A stretch of DNA of 64,000 nucleotides, from NCBI RefSeq assembly GCF_018599195.1, contig NZ_JAHFVK010000002.1, positions 1,000,001-1,064,000 of the forward strand, given 5' to 3'. Of the stretch, positions 42,495 to 51,455 are shown one piece after another (the stretch's first letter is position 1; each line of letters opens with the position of its first letter). The DNA is from Croceibacterium selenioxidans. Its GTDB lineage: Bacteria > Pseudomonadota > Alphaproteobacteria > Sphingomonadales > Sphingomonadaceae. The position numbers and the translations under genes were made by a program. The notes below the pieces were generated by a model. It had not been told where the DNA came from and searched no databases. It saw nothing but the letters and a program-made list of their open reading frames with translations.

Positions 42495-45400
42495 TTAGCG
42501 GTTCAACAGGTTTCTCGCCTGGCTGGCAATCTGTGCCAGCATCGCGGGGGCAAGCGGCGTCGCGCTACGGGCCCGCGCGATCATCGAGCGGAACTGCTGG
42601 ATCGCGGGCGCGCGCTCGGCTGCCCATTCGCCAATCTGGCCCTTGGGATCGGTTTTGCCGCGTTTGCTGGTAGCGAGTTGGCGGAGGAACTCGAACCGCA
42701 TCTGCTGGAAATCGCGCGCCAGCCCGGCGACCAGCAGTCGCTCCCACGGATCGGAGGGATTCATCACCGAGGCTTTCGACTGGGCCCAGTCGAGGCCCAA
42801 AGTCTCGCCCAGCGCGATGAAGGCCTGGGTCAGCGGGACCGGGGCGATGCGCGTGTCGCGCGACAGTTGCGCCAGGCCGATCGTGCCGTCGACCGCGAAC
42901 AGGTTGGCGACCTTGAGCGCAAGCGCCGGTGGTGCGCCGGCTTCTTCCAGCTCGGTAGCGATGGCTTCAGCATGCTCGCGCGCCTCGCGGGCCAGCAGGT
43001 CGTCGACGTGATCGACCAGCTCGGCCACTTCGCGCGAAACGGCGCCGATCAGGTCCGAGGGCGGCTGCATGGCCCCGCCCGCGCGCAGCAAGTCGGCCAT
43101 ATGTCCGCGCAACGCGGACGCGGATCTTTCGAACAGCAGAAGCCGGGCGCCTTCAGGCATTTTGCCCTCGTCGATCGCCGCCCAGATCGCGTCCATCCCC
43201 AGCAACGCGCAAGCCGAAACGAAGGCTGCGGCAATCTGGTCGAGCCCTGCGCCTTCCTCTTCGGCGAGCTCGAAGGGATGGATCAGGCCCATGCGATTGA
43301 CGAGGGCGTTGGCGATAACGGTCGCCACGATCTCGTTCCGTAGCCGATGGGCCAGGATGAACTTGCGGAAGGGCGCTCTCATCGACTCCGGGAAGTCGTC
43401 GAACAACAACGGTTCCGCCGCCTTGTCGGAAGCGATGTCGCTCGCCTCGATGGCGGATTGCAGCAGCAGTTTGGCGTTTGAGAGCAGGACGGCGAGTTCG
43501 GGCCGGGTCAGGCCCTGTCCGTCCACCGCCCGGCGCACCAGCGCCTGGCTGTCCGCCAGCCCCTCGGTCTTGCGGTCGAGTTCGCCCGCGTCTTCGAGGA
43601 ACTCGATCAGCCGAGTCTGCGAGGCCACAGCCTTGGCACCACCGGCTTGAGCAATCGACAGGGCGAGTGCCTGCATCCGGTTGTCTTCGAGCACCAACGC
43701 GGCGACTTCATCCGTCATCGCCTCAAGCACTTCTACCCGGCGCGTTTCGGACAGCTTGCCGCCGCGCTTGGCCGCTTCGAGCGCGATCTTGATGTTGACC
43801 TCGTTGTCGGAGCAATCGACCCCGGCGGAATTGTCGATGAAGTCGGTATTGATGCGTCCGCCATGGAGAGCGAACTCGATCCTTCCGGCCTGCGTGACGC
43901 CCAGGTTGGCGCCTTCGCCGACGACTTTGGCCCGAACCTCGTCGCCGTTCACGCGCAAGCCGTCGTTCGCCGGATCGCCCACTTGCGCATGCGCTTCGGT
44001 GCTGGCCTTGAGATAAGTCCCGATTCCGCCGAACCACAGCAAATCCACCGGGGCCTTGAGGATCGCGCTGATCAGGCTTTCGGGGTCGAGCTCTTCCGCT
44101 TCGACGGCCAACACGGCGCGGGCTTCCGGGGACAGCGGAATGCGCTTGAGCGTACGCGGGAAGACACCGCCGCCCTTGCTGATCAGCTTTTCGGAATAAT
44201 CCGCCCAGCTCGACCGAGGGAGCTCGAACAACCGCTTGCGCTCGGCCCAGCTCGTAGCCGGATCGGGGTTGGGGTCGATGAACACGTGGCGGTGGTCGAA
44301 CGCGGCGACAAGCTTGATCGCCTTCGACAGCATCATGCCATTGCCGAACACGTCACCTGACATGTCACCGCAGCCGACCACTCGGACCGGCACGGTCTGG
44401 ACGTCGATGCCCATCTCGAGGAAATGCCGCTGGACCGAGATCCAGGCGCCGCGGGCGGTAATACCCATGGCTTTGTGGTCGTAACCCTTCGAACCGCCGC
44501 TCGCGAATGCGTCGCCGAGCCAGAAATCGAACTCGGCGGCGATGGCGTTGGCGGTGTCGGAGAAGGTCGCCGTGCCCTTGTCCGCGGCGACCACGAAGTA
44601 GGGATCATCGCCATCATGGATCACCACATGCTTGGGATGCACCACCTTGCTGCCGACGATGTTGTCGGTGATCGACAGCAGGGTGCGGACGAAGAGCTTG
44701 TAACTCTCGCGCCCTTCGGTGGCCCAGGCGTCGCGGTCGATCGCCGGGTCGGGCAAGCGCTTGGGATAGAAGCCACCCTTGGCCCCGGTCGGCACAATCA
44801 CCGCGTTCTTGACCCGCTGCGCCTTCATCAGCCCGAGGACCTCGGTGCGGAAATCGTCGCGCCTGTCGGACCAGCGAAGGCCCCCGCGAGCGACCGGGCC
44901 CGCGCGCAAGTGGATGCCCTCGACGCGGCGCGAATAGACGAAGATCTCGCGCCAGGGCACCGGCTTGGGCAGGTTCGGAACCAGCGAGGAATCGAGCTTG
45001 AAAGCCAGTGCCTCGGCGCCGGAAGGGGCAAAGGCGTTGGTCCGCAGGATGGCTCCGGCCAAGGCCCAGTAGAGCCGCAGCAGGCGGTCGTCGTTGATCG
45101 CGGCAACGCCGGCAAGCCCCGTACGGATCTGTTCCTCGGCCTGCCGGGTAGCGGCCTCGCGATCACCCTTGAAACCCGGATCGTGGCGGACGCGGAACAG
45201 CTCTATCAGCGCGCGAGTGACGGTGGGCGCGCGGCGTAACGCGTCGACCACCGTGTAGATGGTGAAGGCGATGTTGACTTGCCGGAGGTAGCGATAGAGC
45301 GCGCGCAGCCAGTCGGCCTCTTGCGCCTCCAGCCCCGGGCTCACAACCAGGCGGTTGAACACGTCGTCCTCGGCCCGGGCGTTGAGCACCGCGCAGATCG

Positions 45401-47207
45401 CGGCTTCGATGCGCGGCGCGCGATCGAGCAGCGGCGCAGCCTCGTCTCCATGCGCGAGACCCAGCAGGAAATCGTGGATCGAGCCGGGTTCGGCTCCGGC
45501 AATCGAGGTGGGACGTTCCGCGAGAACCCGGAAGCCGAAGTTCTCCAGCGCGGGCACGGCGTCCGACAGCGCGACCGAGCCGCCGAGCTGGTAGAGCTTC
45601 ATCCGCAGTTGATCGGCCGGGTCGTTCTCCAACCGGTAGAGCCGGGCATCGCGGTGAAGCGGGCGCTCCGCCTCCGCGCTCGCGAGCGCCCGCATCCGCG
45701 TGATATCCCGCGCGGCCTCGGCGGGTCCGTAATCGGTTCGGTAAGCGAGCGGGAAGGCCTCGGCGTAACGGGAGGCAAGCGCGGCGGCGCGCGAGGGTTC
45801 CTCGTCGACGGCAAGCGCGGCTTCGACTGCCTCGCCCCAGCCCCGCAGGAGTTCCTGCAGCCGCCGGTCGACCAGGTCCATGTCAGGCTCGCGCCCGCGT
45901 CCGCGAAAATCCAGGACGTAGCGCAGCATGGCGAGGTTGCCGCCTTCGACCAGCAAGCTCCAGTCGAGCGTGTCGGCCCCGGTCGAATCCTCGATCATCG
46001 CCTGGATCTTGAGCCGCGTCGAAGTCGAAAGCAGATCGCGCGGGAGCCAGACGAAGCCGAACAGGTGGCGATGGAGGGGGGCCATGACCATGGCCGCGCG
46101 GGCCCGCGGACGGTCGGCCAGGGCCATCATGGTGGTCGCCACACGCGCCAGATCTTCGTCTTCGAAGCCGATCGCGATGTCGTGCGGCAGCACTGTCAGC
46201 GCGTGGACCAGGGCCTTGGCGTCGTGGCTGCCGTCCTGGAAGCCGAATTTTTCCATCAGGTCGGCCAGCTGGCGGCGCAACTCGGGCACTTGTGCCGGAG
46301 GCGTCCCTAGCGCGGCACTGGTCCAGATCCCGGCGTGGACCGAGAGGGCGGTAATCTTTCCGCTTTCGATCACGGGCACGATGAACACGTCGAGCGGGAC
46401 CCGGCGATGGACGTGCGAGTAGGTGTTGGCCTTGATGATTAACGGTGCTCGTTGCTGGTTGGTGGGCTTTTCGAACCACGCAAAGGCGAGCTTGTAGCCT
46501 TCCTCGCTGAGCAGGGCCTTGGCGCTCTTCTTGCAAATGCCGAGAGCTTCGGACTTCGAGCCGTCGCGCTTGATCGTCACGTGGCCCAGCAGCGTCAGCA
46601 TGCCGTCGCCGAACCAGCGCAGCAGCTCCTGCCGCTCGGTATCGGGTACCTTGTCGGCGTCCCGGCCGAGCCGTTCGCGCATCGCCGGCCAGTCGGACAC
46701 CGCTACCCGGACGTCGGCCAGGGTAGCCGCGAGCTCCTGTTCGAGTGTGCGCCGCTGGATGGCGTCGATCCGCGCGGTCTCGAGGTAGATCATCGATTCC
46801 AGCTTCTCGCCGCTCGCCTCCCCTTCGGGCAGGGCGACCAGCTTGCCCTTCTCGTCGCGGCGTGCGGGAAGCACGGGGTGGGCAAGCACGTCGATCGGCA
46901 GCCCGAGCGCGGCAATCGTCGCGGCAATCGAATCGACCAGGAAGGGCATGTCCTTGTTGACGATGGCGATGCGGGTGACGCGTCGGTCGCCAAGCCCCGA
47001 GCGGACCGCGATCGCGGCCTCTCCGCGCTTACGCAGGCGGGCGGTTTCGAGCAGAAACGCGGCCGCTTCGTCGAGATGGGCCGCGCCGAGTTCGGTTTCG
47101 CCCGGCAGTCGGGATGCCGCGATGCGCTCGCGCAAGACCTTGGCCAGCTTCGCGTCTCCAGCCGACAATTGCTTGAACCCATCGGCTTGGCGCCGCGCGG
47201 TGGCCAT
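42495..47207 (-). CDS. gdhB: NAD-specific glutamate dehydrogenase, large type
   Basis: A roughly 1,570-residue (about 170 kDa) enzyme converting glutamate to 2-oxoglutarate and ammonium. The central catalytic block contains GPVARGGLRWSDRRDDFRTE, then MKAQRVKNAVIVPTGAKGGF and VVGEGANLGVTQ, all typical of the bacterial L-GDH (PF05088) class. The N-terminal third is the ACT-like regulatory region. The in-frame upstream ATG at 47240 is rejected since GGGAGAGAGTG precedes ATG 47207. It is followed 3 bp later by the ferredoxin reductase. Confidence 0.95.
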   Translation of the reverse strand: MATARRQADGFKQLSAGDAKLAKVLRERIAASRLPGETELGAAHLDEAAAFLLETARLRKRGEAAIAVRSGLGDRRVTRIAIVNKDMPFLVDSIAATIAALGLPIDVLAHPVLPARRDEKGKLVALPEGEASGEKLESMIYLETARIDAIQRRTLEQELAATLADVRVAVSDWPAMRERLGRDADKVPDTERQELLRWFGDGMLTLLGHVTIKRDGSKSEALGICKKSAKALLSEEGYKLAFAWFEKPTNQQRAPLIIKANTYSHVHRRVPLDVFIVPVIESGKITALSVHAGIWTSAALGTPPAQVPELRRQLADLMEKFGFQDGSHDAKALVHALTVLPHDIAIGFEDEDLARVATTMMALADRPRARAAMVMAPLHRHLFGFVWLPRDLLSTSTRLKIQAMIEDSTGADTLDWSLLVEGGNLAMLRYVLDFRGRGREPDMDLVDRRLQELLRGWGEAVEAALAVDEEPSRAAALASRYAEAFPLAYRTDYGPAEAARDITRMRALASAEAERPLHRDARLYRLENDPADQLRMKLYQLGGSVALSDAVPALENFGFRVLAERPTSIAGAEPGSIHDFLLGLAHGDEAAPLLDRAPRIEAAICAVLNARAEDDVFNRLVVSPGLEAQEADWLRALYRYLRQVNIAFTIYTVVDALRRAPTVTRALIELFRVRHDPGFKGDREAATRQAEEQIRTGLAGVAAINDDRLLRLYWALAGAILRTNAFAPSGAEALAFKLDSSLVPNLPKPVPWREIFVYSRRVEGIHLRAGPVARGGLRWSDRRDDFRTEVLGLMKAQRVKNAVIVPTGAKGGFYPKRLPDPAIDRDAWATEGRESYKLFVRTLLSITDNIVGSKVVHPKHVVIHDGDDPYFVVAADKGTATFSDTANAIAAEFDFWLGDAFASGGSKGYDHKAMGITARGAWISVQRHFLEMGIDVQTVPVRVVGCGDMSGDVFGNGMMLSKAIKLVAAFDHRHVFIDPNPDPATSWAERKRLFELPRSSWADYSEKLISKGGGVFPRTLKRIPLSPEARAVLAVEAEELDPESLISAILKAPVDLLWFGGIGTYLKASTEAHAQVGDPANDGLRVNGDEVRAKVVGEGANLGVTQAGRIEFALHGGRINTDFIDNSAGVDCSDNEVNIKIALEAAKRGGKLSETRRVEVLEAMTDEVAALVLEDNRMQALALSIAQAGGAKAVASQTRLIEFLEDAGELDRKTEGLADSQALVRRAVDGQGLTRPELAVLLSNAKLLLQSAIEASDIASDKAAEPLLFDDFPESMRAPFRKFILAHRLRNEIVATVIANALVNRMGLIHPFELAEEEGAGLDQIAAAFVSACALLGMDAIWAAIDEGKMPEGARLLLFERSASALRGHMADLLRAGGAMQPPSDLIGAVSREVAELVDHVDDLLAREAREHAEAIATELEEAGAPPALALKVANLFAVDGTIGLAQLSRDTRIAPVPLTQAFIALGETLGLDWAQSKASVMNPSDPWERLLVAGLARDFQQMRFEFLRQLATSKRGKTDPKGQIGEWAAERAPAIQQFRSMIARARSATPLAPAMLAQIASQARNLLNR

Positions 47208-47297
47208 ATTCACTCTCTCCCGCCTCCACAAACCAGACAAACGAGGCGGCCGTGCGGTCGTTCCGACTTCTCGCGCCGAGTGGCGCCACGGCCGTCC

Positions 47298-48281
47298 CTA
47301 CGAAGAAATTGCCTCCATCGTGAGCGCCAGCGATCGGCGGCGCGCCTCGGGATCATATGTGGCGCCCGAGACGATCAGCTCGTCGGCCTGCGTCCGTTCG
47401 ATGAACCGGCCGATCCGTTCACGGACGGTGGCAACCGATCCGACCGCGCGGGCCTGGCCGAGGTGTTCGAGCATGGCGCGGGCGTTATCGGGCAGGGTCT
47501 CGCGATAGCCCGGTATCGGGGGCGGCAGCTTGCCCGGGTCGCCGGAACGCAGCCGGACAAACGACTGGTCCTGCGACGAGGCCAGAAGCTCCGCTTCCTC
47601 GTCGGTTTCCGCGGCGATTACCGTCATGGCCGCCATGGCGTGCGGCTTGTCGAGATAGGCCGAGGGGCGGAACTGGCTACGATAGGCTATCAGCGCGGCA
47701 TCGAGATGGTCCGGCGCAAAGTGGCTGGCAAAGGCATAGGGCATGCCGAGCCGCGCAGCGAGCTGGGCGCCGAACAGGCTCGACCCCAGCATCCACAGTT
47801 CGACTTTGGCACCCAGCCCGGGGGTGGCAACGATCGGCAGGTCGAGATCGCCGGTCAGCATGGCCCGCAGCTCGACCACATCTTGCGGAAAGTACTCGGC
47901 TGCCTGGTGGAGATTCTTGCGCAGGGCCTGTGCCACGATTCCCGCTGCTCCAGGCGCCCGGCCCAGCCCCAGGTCCACGCGACCGGGGAACAGGCCATCG
48001 AGCGTGCCGAACTGTTCGGCGATCACGAACGGGTTGTGGTTGGGCAGCATGATCCCACCCGAACCGATCCTGATGGTCGACGTCGAATGACCGATGTGGG
48101 CGAGTACGACCGCGGCGGCTCCGCCGGCGACACCCGGGGTGGCGTGGTGTTCGGCCACCCAGAACCTCTTGTATCCGGCTTGCTCAGCGGTCGCCGCGAG
48201 CTTGCCGGCGTCCTCCAGCGCCTCGTGCAGGGTGCCGCCTTCGCGGATCGGAACGAGATCGAGGACCGAAAGGGGGATCAT
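47298..48281 (-). CDS. LLM-class flavin-dependent oxidoreductase
   Basis: A 327-residue luciferase-like TIM-barrel protein. Features: SVLDLVPIREGGTLHEAL at the start, YKRFWVAEHHATPGVAG, GSGGIMLPNHNPFVIAEQ, and GRVDLGLGRAPGA, all typical of the YhbW/alkanal-monooxygenase-like branch that uses FMN or F420-like cofactors. Substrate unknown. It overlaps the upstream TPR gene by 4 bp and lies 90 bp before the glutamate dehydrogenase start. Confidence 0.9.
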   Translation of the reverse strand: MIPLSVLDLVPIREGGTLHEALEDAGKLAATAEQAGYKRFWVAEHHATPGVAGGAAAVVLAHIGHSTSTIRIGSGGIMLPNHNPFVIAEQFGTLDGLFPGRVDLGLGRAPGAAGIVAQALRKNLHQAAEYFPQDVVELRAMLTGDLDLPIVATPGLGAKVELWMLGSSLFGAQLAARLGMPYAFASHFAPDHLDAALIAYRSQFRPSAYLDKPHAMAAMTVIAAETDEEAELLASSQDQSFVRLRSGDPGKLPPPIPGYRETLPDNARAMLEHLGQARAVGSVATVRERIGRFIERTQADELIVSGATYDPEARRRSLALTMEAISS

Positions 48282-49114
48282 TCGGACGGTTCCTCCTCAC
48301 TTGGCGGAGCGTCATTGGGCTGGGCTGCGGCGGGCTCGCTTAGCTGGGCAAGATAGCCCCTGGCGGTAATCGCTTCCTCGCTGTTCGGAGCCAGGTCGAC
48401 GACCGATTGCCAGCTTGCCCGCGCCGCGTCCTCGCGTCCACCTAGTATGGCGATGACACCGGCTTCGAGGCCGATCTCCGGATAGCCGGGAGAGAGCTTT
48501 GCGGCGGTTTCGATATAGCTCTGCGCCTGGTCGAGCTTGTTCTGTCGGCGCGCGAGGGTCGCAGAAAGCAACCACGCATAAGGGCTCTGCGGGTCGAAAG
48601 TCCGCGCGCTGGTAAGCGTAGCTTCGGCCTCGGCGTCTTGTCCAAGCAGGACCTGGGCCCGAGCCCTGTCGATCTCGACCACGGCCCTCAAACCGGCATC
48701 GCCGGAGGCTTCGGCATCGCTCGCCGCGAGGTTGAGGTGCGTAAGGGCGGCGGCGCCGCGCTCCTGGGCGAGGGCGGCATTGCCCGCCATCGCGGCGAGC
48801 TGGGCCCGGCGGTAAGGATCGCCCTGGCCAAGCGCCTCGCGTGCGGCAAGGAACGCCTGCTCCGCCGCTTCCCATCGCAGCAGCGAGGTATAGGCCATGC
48901 CCAGGCAATGCTGCGGGTACGACCGGTCGGCGCCGCTGGTCTGTTCGGACCACTGGCTGGCCTCCACGATAGCGGTCGTCGGGTCTTGGCGCGCCTTGTC
49001 CAGGCACACGATAAGCCGATCTTCGGCCAAAGTGCGCGGTACCGGCGGGCCGGGTGCCTCGGCGGCCGCCTGAGCCAGGGTGAGCAGCGAAGCGGAGAGA
49101 AGGGCGGTGATCAT
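48278..49114 (-). CDS. Exported TPR-repeat protein
   Basis: A 278-residue protein with a signal peptide (MITALLSASLLTLAQAAAEA) and helical repeats of TPR type. Examples are HCLGMAYTSLLRWEAAEQAF, LDQAQSYIETAAKLSPGYPE and IAILGGREDAARASWQSVVD. The C-terminal tail is acidic (PPSEEEPSE). TPR proteins scaffold protein complexes; no specific partner is evident. It is coupled to the LLM gene by a 4-bp overlap. Confidence 0.83.
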   Translation of the reverse strand: MITALLSASLLTLAQAAAEAPGPPVPRTLAEDRLIVCLDKARQDPTTAIVEASQWSEQTSGADRSYPQHCLGMAYTSLLRWEAAEQAFLAAREALGQGDPYRRAQLAAMAGNAALAQERGAAALTHLNLAASDAEASGDAGLRAVVEIDRARAQVLLGQDAEAEATLTSARTFDPQSPYAWLLSATLARRQNKLDQAQSYIETAAKLSPGYPEIGLEAGVIAILGGREDAARASWQSVVDLAPNSEEAITARGYLAQLSEPAAAQPNDAPPSEEEPSE

Positions 49115-49124
49115 CGAAAGGGTC

Positions 49125-49856
49125 TCATGCTAGCGCGGCGACGGTGCGCAGGAGCAAGGCGATGTCGCTGTCGCGCGAAAGGCGATGGTCGCCTCCCTTG
49201 ACCAGAGTGACCTGCACATCCTGTGAACGCAAAGCCGCCGCCAGGCGCAGAGAAATCTCCGGAGGTACGTCGGTGTCGTCCTGCCCATGGAGCAGCCGCA
49301 CCGGACAATCGATAGCGATCTCGCTCTCCAGCTGACGACAGTCCTGCCCGTCCCTCCAGAAGCCCGCATGTGTCGGGGTCGGGTCATAGCCGTAGGCGTT
49401 TTCGGTCAACAGCGTCTCGCCGTTCGCCAGCCGCGTCTTCTGGTCTTCATCATAGCCCCAGGCGGTGAAATCCGGGGCCGACGCGATGCCGACGAGGCCG
49501 GCAACCTTGCCACCCAGTTCGCGGGCCGCCAACAGCATCAGCCAGCCCCCCATCGACGATCCCACGAGCACGACTTCGCCCTGCACTTCGGCCGCGATCA
49601 GCGAGAGTGCCTCTTCGGTCCAGCGGGCCAGGGTTCCCTCGGCGAAGTCGCCTTCGCTTTCGCCGCAGCCGGAATAGTCGAGCAACAGGCATTCGCGCCC
49701 TTCGGCTTGCGCCCAGGCCGATAGCGCGGTCGCCTTGCTGCCGGCCATGTCGGACATATACCCCGGCAGGAACACTATTGCCGGACCTGTGCCGGGCGAG
49801 TGGCGGAAGGCAATCCGCCTGCCATCGGGCATCTCATGGAAACGGGTCTCAGGCAT
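49125..49856 (-). CDS. Alpha/beta hydrolase, ABHD10-like
   Basis: A 243-residue hydrolase. The nucleophile elbow is GSSMGGW, the acid lies in LLHGQDDTDVP, and the histidine is in GGDHRLSRDSD. The order GYMSDMAGSKA then DYSGCGESEGDF matches the ABHD10/palmitoyl-thioesterase-like group conserved in alphaproteobacteria. It may remove acyl groups from proteins or cleave small esters. Located 52 bp after holA and 10 bp before the TPR gene. Confidence 0.85.
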   Translation of the reverse strand: MPETRFHEMPDGRRIAFRHSPGTGPAIVFLPGYMSDMAGSKATALSAWAQAEGRECLLLDYSGCGESEGDFAEGTLARWTEEALSLIAAEVQGEVVLVGSSMGGWLMLLAARELGGKVAGLVGIASAPDFTAWGYDEDQKTRLANGETLLTENAYGYDPTPTHAGFWRDGQDCRQLESEIAIDCPVRLLHGQDDTDVPPEISLRLAAALRSQDVQVTLVKGGDHRLSRDSDIALLLRTVAALA

Positions 49857-49908
49857 CGCTGCTCAGATGGAGTCGAAGCTGGCGATCGGCAAGGCTTGGC
49901 TCCCGCCC

Positions 49909-50955
49909 CTACCGTCGCGGGGCCGCATAACGGGCGATCTCGGTCAGTTCCTGGGCCAACATTAGCTCTGCCGCCTGGCTGTTCGACAGCAGCGCGCGGT
50001 GGAGTGCGGCGAGCCGCTGCACCAGGCGATTGAGGCGCCGGGCGTTCCAGCGCTGCATCTGGGTTCCGAGATCGCGTGCGTCGCGCCAGAACACCCGTCG
50101 AGCCTTTTGCTCCGCCTCGAGCAAGTCCTTGATCCTGCCATTCGGTCCGAGCCTGGCGGTAAGCTGCGCCAGTTGCGCGGCTCGGCGTTCGAGGGCGAGC
50201 AGTACGGCCACCGGGTTGAGCGACAGCTCGTGCATTCGCCGCAGTTCGGCCGGAAGGCGATTTACCTCACCGGACAGCACCGCATTGACCAGCGGCATGA
50301 AGCCGTCTTCCTCTGTCTTCGCCCCGATTGCGTCGAGCGCTTCTTCGCTGGCCTGGCGAGGCGCCTGCGCCGAAGCGTCGAGGTAGAGCGCGAGCTTGGT
50401 GACCTCCGATTGGGCGAGCCGCACGTCGAGCCCGGCCGCCCGTGCGATGCGCTCGGCAAGATCGCCGCCGAGCCTGAGGCCGGCCGCATCGGCCATGCGC
50501 CGCACTTCCTCGGTGACCGACTTGAGGTCCGGCGGATGGAACATCGCCACCAGGCTGTCGCCGCGCCCTTCGAGGAGCTTGGCGGTGCGCGACTTGTCGG
50601 TGGCGCCGGTCGCGACGATCAGGACCGGGCAGGCACCCTCGCCTTCCCCTCCGTCAATCACCTCAAGCCAGGTTTTCACCGCGTCGTGGGCTTCGTCTCC
50701 GCTGGCTCTGACCAGGATGTGACGGGTCCCCGCGAAGAGGGAGTTCGATCGGGCTTCGTCGCCAAGACGGACAGGGTCGGATTTCAGCTCCCCGCCTGAC
50801 AGTTCGATCCGTTCTCCGGGATCGGGCAGCATGGCGATCAGGCGGGCGGCGGCCGCGGCAGCGCCGGCTTCGTCGGGACCACAGAAGAAGGCGATCTTCG
50901 CCTGCTGGGCGGCCCGCGGCGCGACGGCATTGAAGTCGCGCTGGGTGGCCTTCAC
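49909..50955 (-). CDS. holA: DNA polymerase III subunit delta
   Basis: A 348-residue clamp-loader subunit that opens the beta clamp. Recognisable parts: FFCGPDEAGAAAAAARLIAM in the N-terminal RFC-like domain, LVRASGDEAHDAVKTWLEVI, and the C-terminal helical bundle (RWNARRLNRLVQRLAALHRA). It overlaps the upstream lptE gene by 4 bp. The leuS-lptE-holA order is conserved across many proteobacteria and supports the call. Confidence 0.93.
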   Translation of the reverse strand: MKATQRDFNAVAPRAAQQAKIAFFCGPDEAGAAAAAARLIAMLPDPGERIELSGGELKSDPVRLGDEARSNSLFAGTRHILVRASGDEAHDAVKTWLEVIDGGEGEGACPVLIVATGATDKSRTAKLLEGRGDSLVAMFHPPDLKSVTEEVRRMADAAGLRLGGDLAERIARAAGLDVRLAQSEVTKLALYLDASAQAPRQASEEALDAIGAKTEEDGFMPLVNAVLSGEVNRLPAELRRMHELSLNPVAVLLALERRAAQLAQLTARLGPNGRIKDLLEAEQKARRVFWRDARDLGTQMQRWNARRLNRLVQRLAALHRALLSNSQAAELMLAQELTEIARYAAPRR

Positions 50956-51455
50956 GATTGCGAACGAAGGGCGAGCGTAACGCGGATCATGATCCGGTCG
51001 GAGACCTCGACGGCAAGGTTCTCGAGCGCGGTCTGTTCCGCGGCAATCGTCGCGAATTCCGAGGAAACGACGTCGATACCGGCATCCGAACCCGCCGTGG
51101 CATCGAGCAGGATCGTGCCGTTCGACAGGTCGACCAGCTGATAGCGGGCGCGCAGGGTCCGGCGTTCGCGCGAAACGGTCTCGTCGGTCAGCAGGCCGAG
51201 GCTTTCGAGTTGGTCGTCGAGCAGGACATCGAGCCGATAGCGCGGCGTGGCCGTGCCGCCACTTTGCGCCAGCCTGTCCTTCAGCGCGTTGCGAACGAGC
51301 CAGCCCGCGCGGCCTTCGATCGGAGCGACTTCGACCGCTGCCAGGCCTTGCGCGACCGCACCGCTACCACCGCCCGCGTACATCGGCTGCAGGCCGCAGC
51401 CGCCGAGCGCTCCGAGCAGCGCGAGCGGCGCCAGCAAGGAGGCAGTGCGCGTCAT
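50952..51455 (-). CDS. lptE: LPS-assembly lipoprotein LptE
   Basis: A 167-residue outer-membrane lipoprotein that plugs LptD for lipopolysaccharide export. The lipobox is LGGC with Cys20, followed by [10 protein letters not shown]. The middle is the divergent LptE fold ([29 protein letters not shown]). The long frame starting at 51674 lies antisense-free but inside leuS and is not used; ATG 51455 overlaps the leuS stop by 4 bp. The position between leuS and holA is diagnostic. Confidence 0.9.
   Translation of the reverse strand: MTRTASLLAPLALLGALGGCGLQPMYAGGGSGAVAQGLAAVEVAPIEGRAGWLVRNALKDRLAQSGGTATPRYRLDVLLDDQLESLGLLTDETVSRERRTLRARYQLVDLSNGTILLDATAGSDAGIDVVSSEFATIAAEQTALENLAVEVSDRIMIRVTLALRSQS

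Noticed and set aside
46452-48356. 634-codon plus-strand open frame
   Set aside because: Antisense to the NAD-GDH and LLM genes, which have clear family motifs; low-complexity composition without recognisable domains.
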